This document shows, one piece after another, positions 1 through 5,035 of a DNA stretch of 8,460 nucleotides (positions are counted from its first letter, which is position 1; every line of letters begins with the position of its first letter). Origin of the DNA: an uncultured Lachnospiraceae bacterium (GTDB taxonomy: Bacteria > Bacillota > Clostridia > Lachnospirales > Lachnospiraceae); the NCBI GenBank assembly GCA_910586585.1, contig CAJUKA010000150.1, positions 1-8,460 on the forward strand, given 5' to 3'. Position numbers and translations under genes: made by a program. A model generated the notes under the pieces. The model made no database searches. It was not told the origin of the DNA and worked only from the letters and a program-made list of their open reading frames with translations.

Positions 1-1
1 T

Positions 2-46
2 ATGATGATTATAAACCAACACTGCGGATTTTGCAAGAGGGTTTAG
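2..46 (+). CDS. possible C-terminal end of an upstream gene (partial)
   Basis: This frame is open from the window edge and stops at TAG (44-46), six bases before a strong intrinsic terminator on the same strand. That spacing is typical of a gene end. Only about 14 residues are visible, ending in CGFCKRV, which I do not recognise. Another frame stays open through the terminator to about 142, so the frame choice rests only on the stop-terminator spacing. The gene, if real, converges on the mob operon. Confidence 0.3.
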   Translation: MMIINQHCGFCKRV

Positions 47-51
47 GAAAT

Positions 52-78
52 GGGGGTGCTTCGGCACTCCTATTTTTT
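52..78 (+). terminator. intrinsic terminator with TTCG tetraloop
   Basis: A stem of about 8 bp, GGGGGTGC against GCACTCCT with G·T wobbles, is closed by the very stable C(TTCG)G tetraloop (60-63) and followed by TTTTTT (73-78). It would end a + strand transcript entering from the left edge and insulate the promoter that follows at 111-116. Confidence 0.85.
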
Positions 79-99
79 GGAGATTTTTATATTATCATA

Positions 100-116
100 C
101 ATGGATATGGTATAAT
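100..116 (+). promoter_or_regulatory. extended -10 promoter reading into the hairpin locus
   Basis: A perfect TATAAT at 111-116 is preceded by TGG, giving an extended -10 (TGN-TATAAT). No good -35 is present at 16-18 bp upstream (only AT-rich TTATAT-like sequence), which extended -10 promoters tolerate. It lies just after a terminator and directs transcription rightward through a ribosome binding site, a 10-codon ORF and the long hairpin, antisense to the end of the relaxase gene. Confidence 0.55.
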
Positions 117-161
117 CTGCAAGAATATTTTTCTGATTATATAAAAAAGAGGAGGGAAAGA

Positions 162-194
162 ATGGGATTCCGCAGGCGTCGGCATTGTGCGTAA
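162..194 (+). CDS. 10-codon leader-type ORF (MGFRRRRHCA)
   Basis: An ATG at 162 follows a strong Shine-Dalgarno (GAGGAGGG, about 150-156) at good spacing, about 45 bases after the TATAAT box. The ORF has only ten codons, with four consecutive arginines, and ends with TAA at 192-194. The last codons and the stop lie within the outer part of the long hairpin. A ribosome stopping here would sit at the base of the structure, so a role as a leader peptide controlling folding is possible. The good initiation site is seen directly; the function is inference, and the peptide matches nothing I know. Confidence 0.4.
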   Translation: MGFRRRRHCA

Positions 195-332
195 TGTGTA
201 TAACTCCCCGTTTTATGGAGTTGTGGGCAACATTGTTTGCAGGATGTGGGAAAGCTGCCTTTTGCTTTTCCATGTCCTGTGAACGGTGTTGTCCATGACG
301 GAATGGGGAGTTATGCACATTTCCACGATGCG
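180..332 (+). ncRNA. long near-perfect hairpin, candidate structured RNA or single-strand origin
   Basis: The core pairs 195-214 with 300-319, 220-239 with 280-299 and 240-255 with 264-279. It leaves one 5-nt bulge (215-219) and an 8-nt loop (256-263). Of 56 core pairs, 42 are Watson-Crick and 14 are G·T, with no A·C. A weaker base (180-194 with 320-332) adds about 12 pairs with two single-base bulges and one T·T mismatch. Because every non-canonical core pair is a wobble on the plus strand, the folded molecule is probably plus-strand RNA or plus single-stranded DNA. A promoter lies upstream at 111-116 and a weak terminator at 350-369. It abuts the relaxase 3' end, where single-strand origins are known in some integrative elements. 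Class unknown to me. Confidence 0.6.
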
Positions 333-349
333 TTTTCAGGCTCTTAACA

Positions 350-369
350 GACGGTTCTTCGTCCTTTTT
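350..369 (+). terminator. weak terminator candidate
   Basis: A 4-bp stem GACG/CGTC with loop GTTCTT is followed by C and TTTTT (365-369). It is short, but it falls just after the long hairpin and directly over the relaxase stop codon. It could therefore end the + strand transcript before that runs far antisense into the relaxase gene. Confidence 0.3.
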
Positions 370-1741
370 ACCGGGCAGGGGTGTTATTTCTGTCCGGCTG
401 TTCCGGTGCGCCTTTCTGCGGCTCTGTGCGCCCTAAATACTGGTTGAGATTTTCCAGTTTCCGGTTCAGAGATTTCAGTTCCTTATCACAGTTTTTGTAA
501 GTGGCGGTCAGTTCTTTCTTCTGCGTGGTAAGCTCCTGATATTCCGCTTTCAGCTTGTCGATGTTCAAACCTTTTAAACTGATGCCTGCCTGTTCCAGCA
601 TACGCCTTGCGCCGCCATAGAGAATGATCTGGCTCTCATGCTTCCGAAAATATGCGTCGGGGTTCTTAGCTTTTTTGTAGGCAATATTATAGGATTTATT
701 TGCCTTATACTGTTCTGCATATTTGATAATTTCCGCAAGGTCTTTCATGCGGTTCTCCAGCTTGCGGACAGTCTGTTTTGCTTCCTTCCCTGTGGCGGCT
801 GTGGTGGCGATTTTCTGCTCCAGTTCTTTAATAGAACCGGCTTCATTATATGCCTGTGCAGCAATCTTTAAATTCTGGATAGCTGCCCACCTTTGCAGTC
901 CCGGACTGTTCTGGAATTTTTCATCAGAGGTGTCAACCAGTTTTCTGTTAGAGTAATCTTTTTTCGGGATAACAGCCTTCCGTTCCCGTTTCAATTCAAT
1001 CCGTTCTTTGATCCGCTCCTTTGTATATTCTTTGCCAAGGGATTTCACGCTGCCACGCACAAAACGGTCTTTTCCAAGCGGGCGGAATGAGATATATTTT
1101 GGCGCATCTTCCTCAAAACTTTCCCCTTTTATTTCATAGCCTTTTGCCCGCATCAGGAGCAGAAATTCCTCATAGGTGGAAGATGATTTTATGGCAGCAT
1201 TGATGTCCTTTCTTATCTGCGTTTTCCACGCTGCACCGTTTTTGTCTGACTGCCATTCATTATATTTTTTTCCACGCTCCCCGCCGGGGATAATGACGGA
1301 AAGGTTATGCTCGCTGCACAGCTCATCACTCAATTTCCGGATGCGGTAATAGGTCTGCTTGCAGTCATGATATTTGTTATGTTCAAGGTTGTCTGTGGCA
1401 CAAAAAATGATGTGGTTATGGACGTGACCTTTATCAATATGTGTGGTGACAACATAAGAAAATTTTCCCTCTAAAACCTTGTCGGCAAGTTCTTTCCCTA
1501 TCTGGTGCGCTTCATCAAAACTGACCTCACCGGGAGCGAAAGCCTGTATCAGATGATAGGCTTTATTGGGGCTGTTTTCCCGGCAGTGGTCTAAGGTATA
1601 TTTGAAGTCAATCGCTGCGGTTTCCGGCGCACAGGCATAGGAAGAAATGTAGATGCTTTCGTCCGTTTTGTCCGGGTTGCATATGTAGGCTACCGCTTTA
1701 TCAACGGTTGCTGTGATAGCATGGATTTTTGTGTATGCCAT
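368..1741 (-). CDS. MOBP-type relaxase / mobilization nuclease
   Basis: This 457-residue protein nicks oriT, becomes covalently linked to the 5' end and pilots the transferred strand. The start MAYTKIH and the block YICNPDKT (Y19) match Tn1549-family relaxases of Pfam Relaxase (PF03432) as I remember them. The metal-binding histidine motif HIDKGHVHNH is at 101-110. Tyr3 or Tyr19 is the likely catalytic tyrosine; I cannot decide which. The nuclease domain covers roughly residues 1-250. The C-terminal part (about 330-440) is charged, heptad-like and probably coiled coil, ending in a proline-rich tail. The start codon overlaps the end of mobC by 52 bases, and AAAGGAG lies 14 bases upstream inside mobC, so translational coupling is likely. 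The protein looks full length and unbroken. Confidence 0.95.
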   Translation of the reverse strand: MAYTKIHAITATVDKAVAYICNPDKTDESIYISSYACAPETAAIDFKYTLDHCRENSPNKAYHLIQAFAPGEVSFDEAHQIGKELADKVLEGKFSYVVTTHIDKGHVHNHIIFCATDNLEHNKYHDCKQTYYRIRKLSDELCSEHNLSVIIPGGERGKKYNEWQSDKNGAAWKTQIRKDINAAIKSSSTYEEFLLLMRAKGYEIKGESFEEDAPKYISFRPLGKDRFVRGSVKSLGKEYTKERIKERIELKRERKAVIPKKDYSNRKLVDTSDEKFQNSPGLQRWAAIQNLKIAAQAYNEAGSIKELEQKIATTAATGKEAKQTVRKLENRMKDLAEIIKYAEQYKANKSYNIAYKKAKNPDAYFRKHESQIILYGGARRMLEQAGISLKGLNIDKLKAEYQELTTQKKELTATYKNCDKELKSLNRKLENLNQYLGRTEPQKGAPEQPDRNNTPAR

Positions 1742-2031
1742 ACCTGTTTCATCAACTCCTTTACTTCGTCCATATCTTCCTGATAGACATGGCTTGTACT
1801 GTTAATTCTTTTTGCAATCTGGTTCAGGCTGGAGCTGATCCGCCCAAGCTCTGTGTTATACTCCCTCAAAAAACTGTAATCCACATCATATACATATCCA
1901 TAGAGAATGAGCTTCCGGAGGAAAGCAGATTTGCTTTTCATGCCGGACAGTCTGAACTTCTCATCAAGGATATACTGTTCCCTGTCATTCAGACAAATTT
2001 CATTGCGGTTCGTGCGTGTCCTGTTTGCCAT
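1690..2031 (-). CDS. mobC: MobC-family mobilization accessory protein
   Basis: This 113-residue oriT-binding protein helps the relaxase assemble at and open oriT. The N-terminus (about 1-45) is a small basic, ribbon-helix-helix-like DNA-binding region. The MobC signature (PF05713) is visible as LGRISSSLNQIAKRIN. I start at MANRTRTN (ATG at 2029-2031) because AAGGAG lies 8 bases upstream (2040-2045). A longer reading from 2052 has no ribosome binding site. The gene is first in a two-gene operon, and its last 52 bases overlap the relaxase gene. MobC proteins of this kind often repress their own promoter; an inverted repeat sits at the predicted transcription start (2124-2139). Confidence 0.92.
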   Translation of the reverse strand: MANRTRTNRNEICLNDREQYILDEKFRLSGMKSKSAFLRKLILYGYVYDVDYSFLREYNTELGRISSSLNQIAKRINSTSHVYQEDMDEVKELMKQVWHTQKSMLSQQPLIKR

Positions 2032-2060
2032 TTCTGATACTCCTTCCTGCATTTGGGCAT

Positions 2061-2095
2061 AAAAAAACTGCTGTAAAATGTTCGATTTACAACAG
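2061..2095 (-). terminator. intrinsic terminator inside the mob operon leader (attenuator candidate)
   Basis: Read on the minus strand, CTGTTGTAAA (2095-2086), an 8-base loop (2085-2078) and TTTACAGCAG (2077-2068) form a 10-bp stem with one mismatch. It is followed by seven T residues (2067-2061). It lies between the mob promoter and mobC, so every mob transcript must pass it. That is the layout of transcription attenuation. No obvious antiterminator fold was found by eye. Confidence 0.65.
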
Positions 2096-2140
2096 TCTGG
2101 TTTCGTGTCTGTTCAGTTGTTTTTGGATAGAATTATCCAT
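2087..2140 (-). CDS. possible 17-codon leader ORF of the mob operon
   Basis: ATG at 2140-2138 falls at the predicted transcription start of the mob promoter, so the message would be leaderless or nearly so. The peptide would be MDNSIQKQLNRHETRLL, and its TAA (2089-2087) lies inside the 5' arm of the attenuator hairpin. A ribosome finishing this ORF would cover that arm and block the terminator. There is no ribosome binding site, so translation is uncertain. Confidence 0.25.
   Translation of the reverse strand: MDNSIQKQLNRHETRLL
2124..2139. promoter_or_regulatory. inverted repeat at the mob transcription start, possible operator
   Basis: TGGATA-GAAT-TATCCA is a perfect 6-bp inverted repeat directly downstream of the mob -10 box and overlapping the predicted +1. 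This is a suitable place for a repressor such as MobC or the relaxase. A similar palindrome, GGATAATTATCC, occurs at 4446-4457, so the motif is not unique to this site. Confidence 0.35.
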
Positions 2141-2145
2141 GTGTT

Positions 2146-2174
2146 ATTGTAGCAAATCTGCGGGTAAAGGTCAA
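2146..2174 (-). promoter_or_regulatory. sigma-A promoter of the mob operon
   Basis: Read on the minus strand: -35 TTGACC (2174-2169), a 17-bp spacer, then -10 TACAAT (2151-2146). Each hexamer is one base from consensus. Transcription would start near 2140-2138 and run through the leader into mobC and the relaxase gene. Confidence 0.8.
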
Positions 2175-2227
2175 GGACTGCTAGAGAAAAACGGAAAGAA
2201 AATCAAAGAGGGTTAGGGATACTTCCC

Positions 2228-2335
2228 TATGGAAATTTCATCATGCGGACGGTAGGCAGGCATGGGGAATTTCGCCCATGTGTCCGGACATGGGCAGTGC
2301 TTGCTACTCTACCCTCGACACTCCCGGAGGGTGTG
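2228..2335. other. candidate origin of transfer (oriT) with nested inverted repeats
   Basis: This GC-rich non-coding block lies directly behind the mob promoter, where MOBP systems usually keep oriT. It contains three copies of a hexamer: CATGGG (2261-2266), CCCATG (2275-2280) and CATGGG (2289-2294 region). The middle copy can pair with either neighbour. The better hairpin is GCCCATGT (2274-2281) with ACATGGGC (2288-2295) around a 6-base loop. It is followed by AGTGCTTGCTACTC, where a nic site could lie. A further weak stem (ACACTC/GGGTGT, about 2319-2335) follows. The exact nick position cannot be assigned from sequence alone. Confidence 0.55.
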
Positions 2336-2371
2336 TTGGTTTGTGGAGTTTTTGTGCCTTTATCATGATTC

Positions 2372-2400
2372 TCGACTTTTAACTTGCTTTTTGATATAAT
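2372..2400 (+). promoter_or_regulatory. promoter of the NTF2-GNAT cargo operon
   Basis: A -35 TCGACT (2372-2377), a 17-bp spacer and a perfect -10 TATAAT (2395-2400) lie 34 bases before the first cargo gene. The sequence changes here from the GC-rich oriT block to the AT-rich cargo. Confidence 0.7.
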
Positions 2401-2433
2401 AAAAACACACAAGGCATAGGAGGAAAAACAGAA

Positions 2434-2790
2434 ATGTTAAGACCGAAAGAAGTTGTTCAGTTATGGGTAGATGCATTCAATAAACATGATGTGGAAGCAA
2501 TTACAACCCTTTATCATGAAAATGCGACGAATCACCAAGTAGCGAATGAGCCAGTAGTAGGCATTGAAGCAATCCGTACCATGTTCACAGCCGAATTTTC
2601 AACATCGGATATGACAGCTATCGTAGAAAATATTTTTGAGGATGGGCAATGGGCAATCCTTGAATGGCGAGATCCATTGGGGTTACGGGGGTGTGGTTTT
2701 TTTCAGGTAGTGAATGGGAAAATTTTATTCCAGCGAGGCTATTGGGATAAGCTCTCATTTTTGAAACAGCACAATCTTCCAATAGAGTAA
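2434..2790 (+). CDS. NTF2/SnoaL-like small protein
   Basis: This 118-residue protein appears to be a single NTF2-like cone-shaped alpha+beta domain of the SnoaL-like kind. Visible hallmarks are the N-terminal helix (VVQLWVDAFNKHDVEAITTLYHENA), the following GIEAIRTMF helix, and C-terminal strands containing WAILEWRD and GKILFQRGYWD. In this family the cavity may bind or isomerise small polycyclic molecules, but many members have no known activity, and the substrate cannot be read here. The start is supported by AGGAGG (2418-2423). It is first in an operon with two acetyltransferase genes; the next ORF begins 22 bases downstream. Since it sits among resistance cargo, a role in altering a toxic small molecule is possible but is inference. 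Confidence 0.8.
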   Translation: MLRPKEVVQLWVDAFNKHDVEAITTLYHENATNHQVANEPVVGIEAIRTMFTAEFSTSDMTAIVENIFEDGQWAILEWRDPLGLRGCGFFQVVNGKILFQRGYWDKLSFLKQHNLPIE

Positions 2791-2812
2791 ATATGACATT
2801 TTAGGAGAAAAT

Positions 2813-3676
2813 ATGGAATACCGGACATTGGAAAATACAGATTTCGTTTGTATATACGAAGCGTTTACACAGGCATTTTCTGATTATCAGGTTTCAGTTG
2901 ATATGCCTTTTAAATCTTTTGAAACAATGCTGAAAAGAAATGGATTTATGCCTGCGGTTTCAGTTGGAGCCTTTGCAGATAGAACGCTTGTCGGTTTTAT
3001 CTTGAATGGAGTGAGAGATTGGGATAACGAAAAGACAGTCTATGACCTCGGAACAGGAGTTATCCCCGATTTTCGGAGAACAGGAATTATGGGGGAATTA
3101 TTGAATCTGGTTAGCACTATATGTATAAAAAATAAAATCAGCGTGTATCAACTGGAAGTGATTCAAGATAATGAGAAGGCGCTCACTTTATATAAAAAAC
3201 AGGGATTTCGAATTAACAGAATATTGAATTGTTACCAACTGACGGGCAAGATAAAAGAACCGGGCATACATAAAGTGTGGAAACTGGAACATCCGGAAAA
3301 ATTACAAGATGATCAATGGACAGCAGTCAAAGATTTTTGGACTTATCCACCTTCATGGCAAAACGCAAAAGACGCTGTTTGTGCAATCGCGAAATCCTTT
3401 TCTTATACGATTGTTAAATTTGATGGAAACTTGATTGGATATGGTATTGTGGACAAAATAAAAGGAGATATTGCGCAGTTAGCGGTACATCCCAAATATC
3501 GCAGAATGGGAGTTGCCACAGAGATTTTGTTAGATTTACTTAAACAAACAAAGAGTTTAGAGATGAGAGTAATAAATGTGGATGAACGGGATCAGGCATT
3601 GAACGCTTTTTTGAAGAAATTGAAATTTAGTGTATTTGTTAAACAATATGAAATGAGAAAACATTTTTCTGCTTAG
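2813..3676 (+). CDS. tandem two-domain GNAT N-acetyltransferase
   Basis: This 287-residue protein has two GNAT folds, which transfer acetyl from acetyl-CoA to an amine. The N-terminal domain (about 1-145) carries acetyl-CoA motif A as GVIPDFRRTGIMG (82-94) and motif B as NEKALTLYKKQGF (120-132). The C-terminal domain (about 165-285) has AQLAVHPKYRRMGVA (221-235). Both pyrophosphate-binding loops (RRTGIMG and RRMGVA) look intact, so neither domain is obviously dead. Two-domain GNATs include antibiotic and mycothiol acetyltransferases, but the substrate cannot be named. AGGAG (2803-2807) lies 5 bases before the start, and the gene is 22 bases after the NTF2-like gene in the same operon. Confidence 0.88.
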   Translation: MEYRTLENTDFVCIYEAFTQAFSDYQVSVDMPFKSFETMLKRNGFMPAVSVGAFADRTLVGFILNGVRDWDNEKTVYDLGTGVIPDFRRTGIMGELLNLVSTICIKNKISVYQLEVIQDNEKALTLYKKQGFRINRILNCYQLTGKIKEPGIHKVWKLEHPEKLQDDQWTAVKDFWTYPPSWQNAKDAVCAIAKSFSYTIVKFDGNLIGYGIVDKIKGDIAQLAVHPKYRRMGVATEILLDLLKQTKSLEMRVINVDERDQALNAFLKKLKFSVFVKQYEMRKHFSA

Positions 3677-3733
3677 GATATTGTATAGATGAAGAAGCTG
3701 ACTTTGAGGACAGTTGTCAGTAAAGGAGCAGTT

Positions 3734-4279
3734 ATGAGATATAACAAAACAATAATATTAAGTAATGGCATGGAATGTTGTTTGAGGAATGGAACAGAGA
3801 GTGATGGTCAGCTTGTAGTGGATAATTTCAATCTGACACATAGTGAAACAGATTATTTGCTTACATATCCAGATGAAAACAGTTTTAATGTCGCACAGGA
3901 GAGCCAGTTTCTGAAAGAAAAAGCTGAGAGTGAAAGAGAGATTGAATTGCTTGCCATAGTTGATAGTGTAATTGCGGGAACAGCAGGAATTGAGGCAATC
4001 GGTACAAAATATAAGGTACGGCATCGAGCAGAATTTGGCATCAGTGTTGTGAAAAAGTATTGGGGACTTGGAATTGGTAAGGCTTTGCTGACTTCGTGTA
4101 TCGAATGTGCTAAAACAGCGGGATATAACCAGCTTGAACTTAAAGTAGTTGCTGAAAATGAAAGAGCAGTTTCTATGTACGAACGGGCTGGATTTGTCGA
4201 GTGTGGAAGAAATCCCAAAGGATTTCGCTCCCGCATAGCCGGATTTCAGGAAGTCATTTCTATGAGATTGGAATTGTGA
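3734..4279 (+). CDS. single-domain GNAT N-acetyltransferase
   Basis: This 181-residue protein has the GNAT acetyl-CoA loop ISVVKKYWGLGIGKALL (103-119) and the C-terminal NERAVSMYERAGF block (132-144). It resembles RimI/YhhY-like small acetyltransferases that modify protein N-termini or small amines; the substrate is unknown. I chose ATG 3734 because AAAGGAG (3722-3728) sits 5 bases upstream. An in-frame ATG at 3689 would add 15 residues but has only weak Shine-Dalgarno-like sequence. It lies 57 bases after the double GNAT gene and is probably the last gene of that operon. No clear terminator follows within the next 100 bases. Confidence 0.87.
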   Translation: MRYNKTIILSNGMECCLRNGTESDGQLVVDNFNLTHSETDYLLTYPDENSFNVAQESQFLKEKAESEREIELLAIVDSVIAGTAGIEAIGTKYKVRHRAEFGISVVKKYWGLGIGKALLTSCIECAKTAGYNQLELKVVAENERAVSMYERAGFVECGRNPKGFRSRIAGFQEVISMRLEL

Positions 4280-4529
4280 TGCTCGACAAATTTATTCCAG
4301 TTTCAAAATGGAGGTTACTGTCTACTGGGGTGATTGGTTGGAGTTGTTTAGCAAAAGCCAGTATGGGGAATAGCCAAATTTTCCTTGATGTTGTTCGGCT
4401 GTTTTTATTGTCTCTGCATCTGAACAGAGAATGACAACCTTTACAGGATAATTATCCGAATATTTGATGTTTCTTAAATATTATCTCCCTTTTCAGATTA
4501 TGGTTGCGATTGCTCTATTTTTTAAATAA
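4280..4529. other. gene-free AT-rich stretch after the GNAT operon
   Basis: I see no convincing gene here. Short open frames on both strands lack ribosome binding sites and family motifs. Visible structure: a 6-bp stem TCTCTG/CAGAGA (4411-4416 with 4425-4430), a perfect 12-bp palindrome GGATAATTATCC (4446-4457), and one arm of a 12-bp inverted repeat (TCTGCATCTGAA, 4413-4424) whose partner lies at 4703-4714. It is probably a scar between separately acquired cargo pieces. Confidence 0.4.
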
Positions 4530-4607
4530 TTATGCCTTTTCCATATTTTCTGTAATATCTTTACCCGGAAGCATTTGAAGTAATGCAATATTTATCTCGT
4601 TTCCCAT
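4530..4607 (-). pseudogene. 5' remnant of a carbon-nitrogen hydrolase (nitrilase family) gene
   Basis: On the minus strand an ATG at 4607, with AGAGGA upstream (about 4618-4613), opens a 25-codon frame ending at 4530. The peptide contains INIALLQMLPG and ITENMEKA, the usual opening beta strand and helix of carbon-nitrogen hydrolases. It stops abruptly at TAA. Shifting the frame by one base after the last codon gives NYLKNRAIA, which resembles the expected continuation (NYCKKAKAxGA). Beyond that, homology is lost, and the catalytic Glu, Lys and Cys regions are absent. I read this as a frameshifted and deleted remnant. The family call rests on a short stretch. Confidence 0.45.
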
Positions 4608-4649
4608 AAAAAATCCTCTTGTATATTTCGATTTGTTTCTTTGAATATT

Positions 4650-4678
4650 AGCATAAGTCTCCAGAAAATTTAATGTAA
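4650..4678 (-). promoter_or_regulatory. candidate promoter of the hydrolase remnant
   Basis: Read on the minus strand, TTACAT (4678-4673), a 17-bp spacer and TATGCT (4655-4650) form a plausible sigma-A promoter. It is about 45 bases before the start of the broken hydrolase gene and diverges from the tet promoter. Match to consensus is only moderate. Confidence 0.3.
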
Positions 4679-4695
4679 GTCAATATTATTTAATG

Positions 4696-4725
4696 CTTTC
4701 TTTTCAGATGCAGATGTGTTATAAT
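4696..4725 (+). promoter_or_regulatory. promoter of the tet gene
   Basis: A perfect -10 TATAAT (4720-4725) has an extended TGT in front (4717-4719). The -35 region (CTTTCTT, about 4696-4702) is poor. The position matches the promoter of tet(M) in Tn916 relative to the leader as I recall it. Confidence 0.75.
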
Positions 4726-4755
4726 TACTACATTTCCAAAAAGGAGTTAAAAAAT

Positions 4756-4779
4756 ATGCGGCAAGGTATTCTTAAATAA
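4756..4779 (+). CDS. tet leader peptide MRQGILK
   Basis: A seven-codon ORF follows AAGGAG at good spacing (GGAG 4743-4746). The same heptapeptide leader precedes tet(M)-type genes and other ribosome-targeting resistance genes, as I recall. Its 3' half (4767-4777) is the left arm of a long-range stem with 4853-4863, so ribosome position on this ORF can change RNA folding. Confidence 0.7.
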   Translation: MRQGILK

Positions 4780-4863
4780 AACTATAATCAAATAGTGGGA
4801 ACAAAAAACTTTGGGATGTCCTTTGGAACAAGGGCTTAGTTTTTTGTACCAAATTTAAGAATA
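4767..4863 (+). promoter_or_regulatory. transcription attenuator of tet, first part
   Basis: A perfect 11-bp stem pairs 4767-4777 with 4853-4863. Inside it, ACAAAAAACT (4801-4810) pairs perfectly with AGTTTTTTGT (4838-4847). A short alternative hairpin, GTCCTT (4818-4823) with AAGGGC (4830-4835), is followed shortly by six T residues (4840-4845) and can act as a terminator. The arrangement corresponds to the tet(M) leader of Tn916, where tetracycline-slowed ribosomes favour read-through. The alternative pairings are visible here; the mechanism is taken from that family. Confidence 0.7.
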
Positions 4864-4927
4864 CTTTTGCCTTATTTATATTGACATGGCAAGAAAAGTG
4901 GCAAGTACCTATTGGTGCGTGTCTTTT

Positions 4928-5035
4928 ATGTGTATGTCCACAGATTGTATCCCCAGTGGTAAAAGTATTTTACTGCTGGGGATTTTTATGCCTTTTTTTG
5001 GCTGTGAATGGAGGACGACATATGAAAATAATTAA
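4928..5035 (+). CDS. possible 35-codon second leader ORF overlapping the tet start
   Basis: This frame starts MCMSTDC, passes through the terminator hairpin at 4951-4987 and ends with TAA at 5033-5035, 14 bases into tet in another frame. Tn916 has a comparable leader ORF (MLCMP...) over the same hairpin. Here no convincing ribosome binding site precedes the ATG, so translation is doubtful. Confidence 0.3.
   Translation: MCMSTDCIPSGKSILLLGIFMPFFGCEWRTTYENN
4951..4987 (+). terminator. terminator hairpin just before tet, second attenuator part
   Basis: Arms 4951-4964 and 4968-4981 pair over 14 bp (two are G·T) around a GTA loop, followed by ATTTTT (4982-4987). It ends 35 bases before the tet start codon. 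This is the conserved terminator of tet(M)-type leaders, whose read-through controls expression. Confidence 0.85.

Noticed and set aside
70..318. Minus-strand 82-codon frame covering the long hairpin
   Set aside because: It starts at GTG with no good ribosome binding site and runs through the hairpin, a promoter and a terminator read in reverse. The wobble pattern favours a plus-strand fold rather than a minus-strand protein.
2227..2412. Minus-strand 61-codon frame over the oriT candidate
   Set aside because: It covers nested inverted repeats and the cargo promoter, has no supporting ribosome binding site or family motif, and is better explained as non-coding oriT sequence.
3689..3733. Fifteen-residue extension of the single GNAT
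   Set aside because: AAAGGAG just before the ATG at 3734 is a much better initiation site than the sequence before 3689.
4881..4909. TTGACA at 4881-4886 as an internal tet promoter
   Set aside because: No acceptable -10 hexamer lies 16-18 bases downstream.
4881..5021. N-terminal extension of the tet protein from a TTG codon
   Set aside because: It has no ribosome binding site, crosses the conserved terminator hairpin, and the protein from 5022 has exactly the family length and the conserved MKIINIG start.
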